NCBI GenBank assembly: GCA_014376435.1
Contig: JACMRL010000039.1
Span: forward strand, 18,162 to 82,161
Reading direction: 5' to 3'
DNA from: Bdellovibrio sp.
GTDB lineage: Bacteria > Bdellovibrionota > Bdellovibrionia > Bdellovibrionales > Bdellovibrionaceae
Length of the DNA: 64,000 nucleotides
The notes under the pieces were generated by a model. It worked only from the letters and a program-made list of their open reading frames with translations, had not been told where the DNA came from and made no database searches. The position numbers and the translations under genes are program-made. Positions 50,676-58,570 of this stretch are shown here, piece by piece (position 1 is the first letter of the stretch; each line of letters starts with the position of its first letter).

Positions 50676-51760
50676 TAGCGAATACCTTCAGCAGCTAAGC
50701 GACACTCTTTAGTTTTGCTTTCAGCTAATTTAAATTTAGGATCATCTGTTTTCTTATCTCCAAGCATATCTAACACTTGGCGATACATCGATTCGCACAT
50801 ACTAAAATTATGCTTCTTATAATAAGAATCTCCAAGCATTAATTTAGCCTGGATCAGCTCATCAAAGCGCACTTTTGCAAGATAAAGATGACGGCGTGCC
50901 AAAGCATGGTCGGCTTGCAAGTTAAGAACAACCTGAAAGAAGTCCATCGCGCGGGAATAGTTACCTAATTGAAAATCACGCATACCTTTAATAAAGTTTT
51001 CATCGGCACGTTGCTTTTGTGGAGACTCTTTCGATTTTACTAGCTCTTCCCGCTTATCAACCAATTCTTTTTCGGTTTTTGAATTTAACTTAATATCAAT
51101 TTCATCTTCGTATTTAAGGATCGATTTAGCTTTTTGCGAATTTGATTTACCCGGTGACATCATAAAAAATAAAAACCCTGCTAAAACTAAACCAATAATT
51201 CCATAAAACCTAACCCGCGAATTTTTTAATAAACTTGGTTTTACCGTCCGGGCTTGCGAGTTAACATTTGCTTGCACCCGTGGAGCCGGACCTATTGGAC
51301 GTTGCATTTTGGGTGCACCGGTTGGCATTTGATTTGGTCTAACCAAGGCTTGATTTTTTGGTGCAGCGGCCGCTTGCACTTTAATCGGTACAACCTGAGC
51401 CATTTTTTTTGCGGGCACGGACGCCACTGCCTGGCCTAAATCATATTCTAATTTAAATTCTGAATCTCCGACGATAAAAGTTTCTTGATTTACTAACTTC
51501 CAACGATCAACATTTTCACCATTTACAAAAACTGCATTTTTTTTGCTTAAGTTAACTATTTCAAAATCACGATCAACTAAAACCAGCTGTGCATGTGCTC
51601 TGCTAACTTGCGGGTCATTTAACAAAACCACATCATTTTCAGGACCGCGACCGATCGAAATTTGAGATTTAGATAATTGAAATACCTGTCCAGCATGTGG
51701 TCCCTTGACCACATTTAATTTAACCATCAATTGAGGTTTTTGCTGAACAGCGGCGGACAT
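50675..51760 (-). CDS. FHA membrane protein with TPR-like tail
   Basis: A 361-residue protein: an N-terminal FHA domain (about 10-105; ISIGRGPENDVVLL, VSRAHAQLV, NAVFVNG), a Pro/Ala-rich linker, a membrane helix (VRFYGIIGLVLAGFLFFMM, about 180-200), and TPR-like helices (NYSRAMDFFQVVLNLQADHALARRHLYLA). The FHA Arg and Ser are kept, though the usual SxNG Asn context is KKNAVFVNG. It overlaps the genes on either side by one base. Probably an inner-membrane scaffold reading phosphothreonine in the cytoplasm. Confidence 0.87.
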   Translation of the reverse strand: MSAAVQQKPQLMVKLNVVKGPHAGQVFQLSKSQISIGRGPENDVVLLNDPQVSRAHAQLVLVDRDFEIVNLSKKNAVFVNGENVDRWKLVNQETFIVGDSEFKLEYDLGQAVASVPAKKMAQVVPIKVQAAAAPKNQALVRPNQMPTGAPKMQRPIGPAPRVQANVNSQARTVKPSLLKNSRVRFYGIIGLVLAGFLFFMMSPGKSNSQKAKSILKYEDEIDIKLNSKTEKELVDKREELVKSKESPQKQRADENFIKGMRDFQLGNYSRAMDFFQVVLNLQADHALARRHLYLAKVRFDELIQAKLMLGDSYYKKHNFSMCESMYRQVLDMLGDKKTDDPKFKLAESKTKECRLAAEGIR

Positions 51761-53409
51761 TAATTAGGCTCCGATGGAACAAGAGTCATTACGAAGTATT
51801 CCGCTTCGCCCAAAGTATTTAAAAATGCTTGGCAAGAAATCTGGCACTCAAACTGTGAAAATGGAATTCGGTCGGTATGCATTTCGTAAGGAGATTGCTT
51901 CGCGCGTACGACTAAAGATTCAACGTTTTGTACTAAAGCCGAATCAGTTAACGAACTGACACCTTGATTAATAACGGCCGCTTTATTCGTTTGCGCAAGT
52001 TTTTCAAACTGCCCATTACAAGCAATGATACGATTATCTACAGATACCACCAGCGCGGGATGCGAAATTATTTCTACTAAATTTGTATATTCTAAATCAC
52101 GATTTTGCTGCGGCTGATTTAATTTTTCTGAATCAGAGACGCTTAAGGCACGATTTAATAATGTATTTACGTTCGAAACTAACTTTTGGAACATTGGATA
52201 ATCAAACGGTACTTCCGTACGATCTGATTTATCGATTAACGCCTGATCGATTTGTTGATTTAAGCTTTTAATCGGAAACTCAATCATGCGGGCAAAAAGG
52301 TAATAAAGTAGCAATCCTAAAAATGAAGCGATGATCAGAGTTTGCATAAACAAACTGATAATTCGACCATCATCTAAGTTTAATGATTTTACGTCGTACA
52401 TGACAATCGCATGATATTTGACCGTAGGCTCACCAGACACGGGATCGTAAACTCCTAGTGGATAACTAGCGGCAATCGTATTTGAATCGACGCGATCATC
52501 AAACGCGCGTGATTCTTTCCGTACTTTGATGGTAAATGAATTTGAAATTTCGCGACCCGCTTTTTCAGGCGGCGCCACCACTGACCCATCAGATTGCTGA
52601 ATAATGATGGCTTCTTTAATTCCGTCCTCTTTAAGAGCTTCTTGAACATTTAAACTACTTAATTGACCACTCATTAGAGCTTGCTCATTTAATTTTGCGA
52701 GCGAACGGGCCACTGATTTTGCACGCTTCGTTGCTTCGTGCACATTTGATTCTTTAGTAATAGTTGATAACGGAATAACGGATAATAGCGTCACCCCAAA
52801 AACAAAACAAATTACAAATCCCAATAAGACTTGCTTAAAAGAAAATAAAATTCCTAATTTGTAAATTCCGGGCATCATTACATTTTCAATGTAATTCTCA
52901 GCTTTTTGTTGAAATGCCATCTGAGGAGGCGCGGATGCTGTAGATGCTTGCGGCGGTGAATTTGTGTTGGCATAGGCATTCATTTGCAATGCGGCGTTAC
53001 CCTGATAAACCATCGAAGGAACTTGTGGTAATGAATGGTTTTGCAATTGAACTCCGCTTTGCGAGGCCGGAACTGGAGCATTACGTACGGCTGGTACCGC
53101 ATTATTTTTAGGACGAATGTCTGGAGTTGGAATAACATCTAAAATAATATCGAATAAACTGATCTTATCACCGATTCGAACTAATGAATTTTGAATTTTT
53201 ACGCCGTTAACAAACGTACCGTTACTTGATTTTAGATCCACGATCATCATTTTGTCTTTATAGACGTGCACTTCACAGTGCTCTTTTGAAATACCTAAAG
53301 ACTGAACCTTAAAATGACTTTGACCTCCACGGCCAAAAACATTTTTACCCAGCTTCAGATCATAAATTTGCCCAGCTTGTCCGCCGGATAGAATTCTAAC
53401 TGACCACAT
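51760..53409 (-). CDS. FHA-PAS transmembrane sensor-like protein
   Basis: A 549-residue protein. An FHA domain (about 5-95; VFGRGGQSHFKV, ISKEHCEVHV, SSNGTFVNG) is followed by a Pro/Gln-rich linker. Two membrane helices (VLLGFVICFVFGVTLLSVIPL and FMQTLIIASFLGLLLYYLF) enclose a periplasmic domain of about 140 residues. Next are a HAMP-like helix and a PAS domain (about 435-540; EIISHPALVVSVDNRIIACNGQFEKLA). No kinase, GGDEF or methyl-accepting output is attached, so signals must pass to a partner, probably in the FHA complex. The start follows GGAG by 9 nt; an in-frame ATG 15 nt upstream is less likely. Confidence 0.85.
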   Translation of the reverse strand: MWSVRILSGGQAGQIYDLKLGKNVFGRGGQSHFKVQSLGISKEHCEVHVYKDKMMIVDLKSSNGTFVNGVKIQNSLVRIGDKISLFDIILDVIPTPDIRPKNNAVPAVRNAPVPASQSGVQLQNHSLPQVPSMVYQGNAALQMNAYANTNSPPQASTASAPPQMAFQQKAENYIENVMMPGIYKLGILFSFKQVLLGFVICFVFGVTLLSVIPLSTITKESNVHEATKRAKSVARSLAKLNEQALMSGQLSSLNVQEALKEDGIKEAIIIQQSDGSVVAPPEKAGREISNSFTIKVRKESRAFDDRVDSNTIAASYPLGVYDPVSGEPTVKYHAIVMYDVKSLNLDDGRIISLFMQTLIIASFLGLLLYYLFARMIEFPIKSLNQQIDQALIDKSDRTEVPFDYPMFQKLVSNVNTLLNRALSVSDSEKLNQPQQNRDLEYTNLVEIISHPALVVSVDNRIIACNGQFEKLAQTNKAAVINQGVSSLTDSALVQNVESLVVRAKQSPYEMHTDRIPFSQFECQISCQAFLNTLGEAEYFVMTLVPSEPN

Positions 53410-53749
53410 ATAAATGATCTCCAATGCTTAGTTTCTTTTTCTCTGCAAATCCCTCTGACGTTTCGATCACCGAAAATGCTTTCCAATAAGGGCCCACAAA
53501 GCGAAATGGCGAAACTCTGCTAACAATTTTTTTAATTTGCATTTTTTTATCTACAAAAATGCAATCAATCGTAAACTTCATAAAAAATGTATGAATATTA
53601 TTACAAGGCATAATCCATAAAGCTTGGTTCGCTTCAAGATTTTTACGGCCCAATAGACCCCGGCCGCGCTGCCAGAAACTTTCGGCTACTTCTAATTTTT
53701 CTATCAGTAGCTCGGCTCCGTCAGATGAAGTTTTATAAAGTTTAGGCAT
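53396..53749 (-). CDS. DUF192 family protein
   Basis: A 117-residue DUF192 protein with the family segments RGRGLLGRKNL, ALWIMPCNNIHTFFMKFTIDCIFVD and FVGPYWKAFSVIET. The domain is a small beta-barrel found in many bacteria, often as secreted or envelope protein; its function is unknown. Here no signal peptide is seen. It overlaps tadC by one base and the FHA-PAS gene by 14, so it belongs to the operon. Confidence 0.88.
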   Translation of the reverse strand: MPKLYKTSSDGAELLIEKLEVAESFWQRGRGLLGRKNLEANQALWIMPCNNIHTFFMKFTIDCIFVDKKMQIKKIVSRVSPFRFVGPYWKAFSVIETSEGFAEKKKLSIGDHLYVVS

Positions 53750-54654
53750 TACTTAACCCCCATCATGCTGATTGCCACCGGCCCGAAAACCATGATGAAA
53801 ACCGCGGGTAAAATAAATAACATCAACGGAAGTAAAATTAATTGCGAAGCACGAGCCCCCGCTTTTTCAGCGCGCATAAAACGCTCTAAACGCATCTGCA
53901 CAGATTGGTCTTTTAAAACTTGTGAAATACTGGCGCCCGAAGCTTCGGCATCGATCAAAATGGCCACAAAACTTGTGATCTCTTGCATATCTAAACGTGC
54001 GCCCATTTCTTTAAGCGCTTCTGCCTTTGAAGAACCGATTTTAATATCTTTCAAAACTGTTTTAAATTCTTCGGATAGCACTGAATCGTTCGTCGCAACT
54101 TTATCGACAATCTTTTGGATCGCTCCAAAAAAATCTAAGCCGGCTTCAACGGAGAGTGCTAACAAATCAATAAAAAATGGTAAGTCTGCACGCACACTTA
54201 ATTCACGGCTTTTCTTAGTACCCTTGCAATGCATTTCGGGCATTAAAAAACCAAAACATCCTAAGCCAATAACTAACAATGGTGGAAATCCTAAATCTAA
54301 CGAAAAATTCATGATGGCTAAAAAAATCGGAAAGGCGACACCCAGAAAAAGTTGTAATCCGATAAACTCATCTTCATTCAGCTCTGAACCTAGCCCGCCC
54401 GTTTTAATTAGATGTCTGATTTTTTTACGGTATTTTTCTGATTTAATCTTTGCGGCATGTTGTAAAGTAAATTGGTGAACCAATGGGCGACATAAATTGA
54501 TCACGCCATTTTTTGATTTGATTGGTTCAGTTCCACTCGCCCAAGAAAGTTGCGTTGCACCGGGTTTACCGGCCAATAAAGATGAAACAAAAAGATACAC
54601 GGCTGCGCCCGCAAGAATTAGTCCCGCAAAAAGCATTAGTTCAGCACTACCCAT
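53749..54654 (-). CDS. tadC: TadC-type Flp pilus platform protein (type II secretion F family)
   Basis: A 301-residue membrane protein with an N-terminal helix, a pair of central helices (LFLGVAFPIFLAIMNF; FPPLLVIGLGCFGFLMPE) and the T2SF domain (about 165-290; ADLPFFIDLLALSVEAGLDFFGAIQKI, GSSKAEALKEMGARLD) ending with the helix LILLPLMLFILPAVFIMVFGP. TadC with TadB forms the inner-membrane platform of Tad/Flp pili. I moved the start from 54693 to ATG 54654, preceded by AAGAGGA. No tadA or tadB is nearby; it is the first gene of an FHA operon. Confidence 0.88.
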   Translation of the reverse strand: MGSAELMLFAGLILAGAAVYLFVSSLLAGKPGATQLSWASGTEPIKSKNGVINLCRPLVHQFTLQHAAKIKSEKYRKKIRHLIKTGGLGSELNEDEFIGLQLFLGVAFPIFLAIMNFSLDLGFPPLLVIGLGCFGFLMPEMHCKGTKKSRELSVRADLPFFIDLLALSVEAGLDFFGAIQKIVDKVATNDSVLSEEFKTVLKDIKIGSSKAEALKEMGARLDMQEITSFVAILIDAEASGASISQVLKDQSVQMRLERFMRAEKAGARASQLILLPLMLFILPAVFIMVFGPVAISMMGVK

Positions 54655-54684
54655 GAATCCTCTTTTCAAGTAAACATATGTGTA

Positions 54685-55269
54685 ATGAAACAACTGATCT
54701 TAGCTTCGCAGTCTCCGCGCCGTTCAGAAATTCTAAAAAACGCAGGCTATCAATTTGTCTCATTCCCTGTTCATGTATCGGAAATTCCTGATAAAAACCT
54801 AAATCTAGATGAGCAAATAATCGACATCGCCCGGCGTAAAGCCGAGGCCGCAAAAGCAAAAGCGCTAGTTGAAGGTCTAGAAGGAATTATCCTATCAGCC
54901 GACACAATGGTTTGCTTTGGATCTGAGGCTTTAGGTAAGCCCGAAACTAACCAAATTGCCTATGATTACTTAAAAAAATTATCTGGAAAAAAACATCAGG
55001 TGAAGACCGCAATTTACCTGATCGACCTAGACTCAGGTGATGTAGCGTCTCATATTGAAACAACGGATGTGCACTTCAAAAATATAACCGATGAAGAAAT
55101 TTGGAGTTACATAGCCACCAAAGAACCCGCTGACAAAGCGGGCGCCTATGCCATTCAAGGAATTGGTGGGAAGTTTGTGGAAAAGTTTGAAGGTGATTTT
55201 AATAATGTGGTTGGACTTCCCTTGCAAGCCCTGCAAAAACTCTTCAAACTTAGAGCATGGAATTTTTAG
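54685..55269 (+). CDS. maf: Maf-family nucleotide pyrophosphatase
   Basis: A 194-residue Maf protein, which hydrolyses non-canonical or pyrimidine nucleoside triphosphates and in some species affects septation. Family motifs are LILASQSPRRSEILKNAG at the start, ILSADTMVCF, then KAGAYAIQGIGGKFVEKFEGDFNNVVGLPL. It begins 30 bp from the divergent tadC and overlaps the next gene by 13 nt. Confidence 0.95.
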   Translation: MKQLILASQSPRRSEILKNAGYQFVSFPVHVSEIPDKNLNLDEQIIDIARRKAEAAKAKALVEGLEGIILSADTMVCFGSEALGKPETNQIAYDYLKKLSGKKHQVKTAIYLIDLDSGDVASHIETTDVHFKNITDEEIWSYIATKEPADKAGAYAIQGIGGKFVEKFEGDFNNVVGLPLQALQKLFKLRAWNF

Positions 55270-55904
55270 GGGATTCAGCATTTTCAGCCTTAGTAAAAAA
55301 ATTAAAGCCCAAACAAAATTTACTAGCCGTTAGCAAACTTCAGCCTATTGAAAAAATTGAAATTCTACACGCTAAAGGCCAAAAAAATTTCGCCGAAAAT
55401 TATATTCAAGAAGCTATAGAAAAAACAAAAGTACTGAAAAATTTAGATATTGAATGGCATTTGATCGGCCCGATCCAGAAAAATAAAGTAAAGCTTTTAC
55501 AAAATCACTTTGCCTATATTCATTCGGTCGATTCATTAGAACTGGCAAAAAAAATATCTGAAAAAGCTTTAGAAATTGATTATATTCAAAAAGTATTTAT
55601 TCAAATTAATTTGGCTGAAGAGGCCACCAAATCTGGTTTACAAAAAGCTGAATTTTTGAACCAATGGCAACAATTCAAAGGCCTTAAAGGAATTGAAGTA
55701 GTTGGTCTGATGACGATGCCACCGCTTGAAAATGACGCGGAAAAAAACCGAATTTATTTTAAAGAGTTAAAAAAATTAGGTGATCAGCTGAATTTACATG
55801 AACTTTCCATGGGAACCAGTCAAGATTATGAAGTAGCTCTCGAAGAAGGCGCAACCTGGATTCGAATTGGTACGATGCTTTTTGGTGAAAGATTGAAGAA
55901 GTGA
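55257..55904 (+). CDS. YggS/PLPBP-family PLP homeostasis protein
   Basis: A 215-residue PLP-binding protein of the YggS family, which holds and distributes pyridoxal phosphate. The PLP lysine is K27 (LLAVSKLQP), and NFAENYIQEA, EWHLIGPIQKNKVK and ELSMGTSQDYEVALEEGATWIRIGT are diagnostic. It lies directly before proC, as in many bacteria, and overlaps maf. Confidence 0.96.
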   Translation: MEFLGDSAFSALVKKLKPKQNLLAVSKLQPIEKIEILHAKGQKNFAENYIQEAIEKTKVLKNLDIEWHLIGPIQKNKVKLLQNHFAYIHSVDSLELAKKISEKALEIDYIQKVFIQINLAEEATKSGLQKAEFLNQWQQFKGLKGIEVVGLMTMPPLENDAEKNRIYFKELKKLGDQLNLHELSMGTSQDYEVALEEGATWIRIGTMLFGERLKK

Positions 55905-55912
55905 GGCCGTAG

Positions 55913-56764
55913 ATGAACCAGATGAACTCGTTTAAAAATCCGCTGTTAAAATCGATGAAAATTGGATTTGTAGGCGCCGGCCATATGACCCAAGCTTTAG
56001 TAAAAGGCATGGTGCAATCTAAAGCCGTTCGTCCCGAGCAAATTATTATTTCAAACCGCACTCCGGGTAAATTAATTAAGCTGCAAGAAACTTTTGGCGT
56101 ACAAACGCGCGCGCAAAATGAACAAGTCGTCGAAGAATGCGATGTGGTTATTTTAGCAATGAAACCGCAAGATCTACCCGCGGCCATCGAAAGTATTGCC
56201 GGTGCATTTAATGAACACCAAATTGTAATTTCTTTAGCTGCCGGAATTACCTTTTCAATTCTAGAAAAACAAGTTTCTGACGGAAGATTAGTGCGCCTGA
56301 TGCCAAACACGCCGTCGCTGATCAGCCGCGGAATTTTAGGTTTTATGTGCCAAGAGTCCGACGATTATGTGTCATCGACAATGGAAGATTTATTTTCAAG
56401 CTTAGGCGTGGTCGTTGAAGTTGATTTGGAAGAGAAATTAGATGCCTTAATGATTTCATGCTCAAGCGGAACGGGTTTCGTTTTTGAAATGATGATGTAC
56501 TGGCAAGATTGGATCGCCGAGCGTGGTTTTACCGACGAAGAAGCCCGCTTAATGACAATCGAAACTTTTTTAGGTGCTTCAATGCTGGCCGCCCAATCTG
56601 ACGGAATTGAAATCGAAGAATTACAATCACGTGTCACTTCCAAAAAAGGCGTGACAGCGGCGGGGCTTAGTTCAATGCGCGAGCTTGAAATGGAACGCGT
56701 TTTAAGACTGAGTTTTGAAAAAGCGAATATGCGCGCGCAAGAAATCTCACGCAGCACCAAATAG
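55913..56764 (+). CDS. proC: pyrroline-5-carboxylate reductase
   Basis: A 283-residue ProC that makes proline. The dinucleotide loop is MKIGFVGAGHMTQALVKG (from residue 15), then VRLMPNTPSLISRG and the C-terminal dimer motif LQSRVTSKKGVTAAGLSSM. The 14-residue N-terminal extension is unusual, but the start at 55913 has a GAGG ribosome site and the internal ATG does not. It follows yggS by 8 nt. Confidence 0.97.
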   Translation: MNQMNSFKNPLLKSMKIGFVGAGHMTQALVKGMVQSKAVRPEQIIISNRTPGKLIKLQETFGVQTRAQNEQVVEECDVVILAMKPQDLPAAIESIAGAFNEHQIVISLAAGITFSILEKQVSDGRLVRLMPNTPSLISRGILGFMCQESDDYVSSTMEDLFSSLGVVVEVDLEEKLDALMISCSSGTGFVFEMMMYWQDWIAERGFTDEEARLMTIETFLGASMLAAQSDGIEIEELQSRVTSKKGVTAAGLSSMRELEMERVLRLSFEKANMRAQEISRSTK

Positions 56765-56783
56765 CTAGCTGAAGGTCGAGTTC

Positions 56784-56846
56784 ACAAGTCTAGGCTTTAC
56801 TTGACACCTAGAAGCCTAGGCAAATTTGTCCTATACTAAAGGTGTA
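56784..56846 (+). promoter_or_regulatory. divIVA upstream region with CTAGGCT/AGCCTAG inverted repeat
   Basis: Between proC and divIVA, CTAGGCT and AGCCTAG form a 7-bp inverted repeat with a 16-nt gap. A TTGACA and a TATACT box lie in the same stretch but about 25 bp apart, too far for a simple sigma-70 promoter. The repeat between them could bind a regulator that adjusts the spacing, or be a weak proC terminator. Confidence 0.35.
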
Positions 56847-56874
56847 TTTTTTAATTGTTCACGGAGGAACATTT

Positions 56875-57360
56875 ATGAAGCATTATCCTACAGAAATCGC
56901 GCACAAAACTTTCGAAAAAAAAATGATGGGTTACGATCAAGACGAAGTCTCTGATTACTTAACCGTCGTGGCTGCCCAGATGGAAGCTTTATTACAAGAA
57001 AGAAATTCTCTGCGTGAAGCTTTAAAAGATAAAGAAATGTCTTTATTAGAATACAAAGACCGCGATCAAGTTTTAAAACAAACGATCACCAGCGTTTCAC
57101 AAATGACCGAAAGAATGCGCGGCGATGCTGAACGCGAATCAAAATTAATTATCAATGATGCCCAACAAAAAGCGGAAATGATCACGCGTGATGCGAAAGA
57201 TTCGTTAAAGAAAACGTACGAACAAATCGCCGATCTTAAAAAAATGCGTATGCAATTTGAAGCTAATTTGAAAGCGATGACGCAAGCCCATTTATCTTTA
57301 TTAGAGCAAGGCGATAGCTTTATGCCGAAGATGCGCATTCCTGATTTGGATATGAAGTAA
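56875..57360 (+). CDS. divIVA: DivIVA-domain protein
   Basis: A 161-residue coiled-coil protein with the DivIVA N-terminal membrane-curvature motif (PTEIAHKTFEKKMMGYDQDEVSDYL), followed by long heptads with an acidic/basic Lys-Glu pattern (AERESKLIINDAQQKAEMI). Start 56875 is preceded by CGGAGGA; the frame extends 11 codons upstream without a ribosome site. DivIVA marks curved poles and septa, of interest in a curved cell. It follows yggS-proC, the same order as in Gram-positive division clusters. Confidence 0.9.
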   Translation: MKHYPTEIAHKTFEKKMMGYDQDEVSDYLTVVAAQMEALLQERNSLREALKDKEMSLLEYKDRDQVLKQTITSVSQMTERMRGDAERESKLIINDAQQKAEMITRDAKDSLKKTYEQIADLKKMRMQFEANLKAMTQAHLSLLEQGDSFMPKMRIPDLDMK

Positions 57361-57365
57361 AAAAT

Positions 57366-57393
57366 TGTCCGTAAATTACGGGCGATTTTTCTT
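57366..57393 (+). terminator. divIVA terminator
   Basis: GTCCGTAA pairs with TTACGGGC (one G:T pair) around a short loop and is followed by GATTTTTCTTTTT on the plus strand. It ends the maf-yggS-proC-divIVA transcript and overlaps the end of the convergent outer-membrane protein gene. Confidence 0.75.
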
Positions 57394-58515
57394 TTTCAGC
57401 TTCTTTAATTTAATTTGATATTCTTTATCATTTACGGGCGGGGTCGAATTTCTTGGTAACGCCTTAGTCTCAATCTTTAAATCTTCATCAACTGGCTTTA
57501 CGTATTCTTCTTTCGAAGGCTTAACTGGTTTGAAGTAATCTTGATTAACACCGTCATTTGTATCTTCTTGAAAATGTGGTGTCTGCTGACGCGGCTGAAT
57601 CACTGGATTTTCGCGACGGACTGGGCGCGAGTACCGAACGCGCCTTCCGCCGATGCCCCAGACCACCGCTGCTCCAAGATGATAACCTTGCGCGCTATTT
57701 GAACCTAATAAAGTTGTTCCGCCACCGAATTTAAATGAAAGATCTTGGTCGTAAGAATATTTTAAGTAAATATCTGAATCTAAATTATTCGGATTAATTC
57801 CGTAAAAACGTTTACTGCCGCCGTTCACCCGCAAAGTAATATTATCGCGCTCGAAAGCTTGATTGGTATTTGAGTCTTCTTTTATGGTTAAGTATCCGTT
57901 CAAAGCGCCGCCCAACGTAAGCGAATTTTCAAAGCGGAATTCGATCCCGCCACCGTAAGTTAATAACGTTGAAAGACCTTGCGTACGATAATTAAGCCCT
58001 AGTTGTGCAAATGGTACGATCCCACCAAAATCAAAAATCGACGTTAAACCAACTTTTAGCTGCCCAGCTCCATCATTGTTTAAAACTGAATCCGTATCTG
58101 ACTTCACTTTTTCTAGAGCGAAATCATAAGATAAGTCACCATAAGTTGAAAAAGCATCGGCTTTGTAAAGTAAGTAGTCAGCACCGAAAGTAATATTATT
58201 CAAAGTTGAATTTTTACGAGTCGCCACCGTGTTAATCGATTGTGAATTACCAATATTTAATCCTGCGTAAATACCAAAATCTATCAACGGTACGTAACGA
58301 CCTAAAATATGAATGTCAGTGATTTGGTAACTGTTGCCACTTGGTAAACCTGAAGATGTACCTTCGGAAGAGTAATTGGCTTCGGTTTTAAAATAATCCA
58401 CGGAAATTTGTGACTCAAATCTATCTTCGGCGAAGCTTTTAAAGACTTCACTTGCATGAGATTGTAAAGCCAAAGTAAGAACGCCAAAAAAGAGGTGGGT
58501 ATTTAAGTTTTTCAT
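57376..58515 (-). CDS. outer-membrane beta-barrel protein, function unknown
   Basis: A 379-residue protein with a signal peptide (QSHASEVF) and about 290 residues of alternating beta strands with Gly/aromatic pairs (FGADYLLYKADAF; LKVGLTSIFDFGGIVPFAQLGLNY), the pattern of an outer-membrane barrel. A Pro/charged C-terminal tail (about 300-379; RRENPVIQPRQ, EEYVKPVDEDL) ends in basic KLKKKNRP and would lie in the periplasm or contact peptidoglycan. No family is recognised. It stands alone. Confidence 0.75.
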   Translation of the reverse strand: MKNLNTHLFFGVLTLALQSHASEVFKSFAEDRFESQISVDYFKTEANYSSEGTSSGLPSGNSYQITDIHILGRYVPLIDFGIYAGLNIGNSQSINTVATRKNSTLNNITFGADYLLYKADAFSTYGDLSYDFALEKVKSDTDSVLNNDGAGQLKVGLTSIFDFGGIVPFAQLGLNYRTQGLSTLLTYGGGIEFRFENSLTLGGALNGYLTIKEDSNTNQAFERDNITLRVNGGSKRFYGINPNNLDSDIYLKYSYDQDLSFKFGGGTTLLGSNSAQGYHLGAAVVWGIGGRRVRYSRPVRRENPVIQPRQQTPHFQEDTNDGVNQDYFKPVKPSKEEYVKPVDEDLKIETKALPRNSTPPVNDKEYQIKLKKLKKKNRP

Positions 58516-58570
58516 AGCCTTTTCAGTGTAGCTGAGTTGAAATCAAATGGGAGTACCCAAAGGTCGAGTT

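Noticed and set aside
53765..54478. 237-codon plus-strand frame
   Set aside because: It lies fully antisense to tadC, whose membrane helices and T2SF motifs are clear. The Lys/Ser/Ile-rich composition is typical of a shadow frame.
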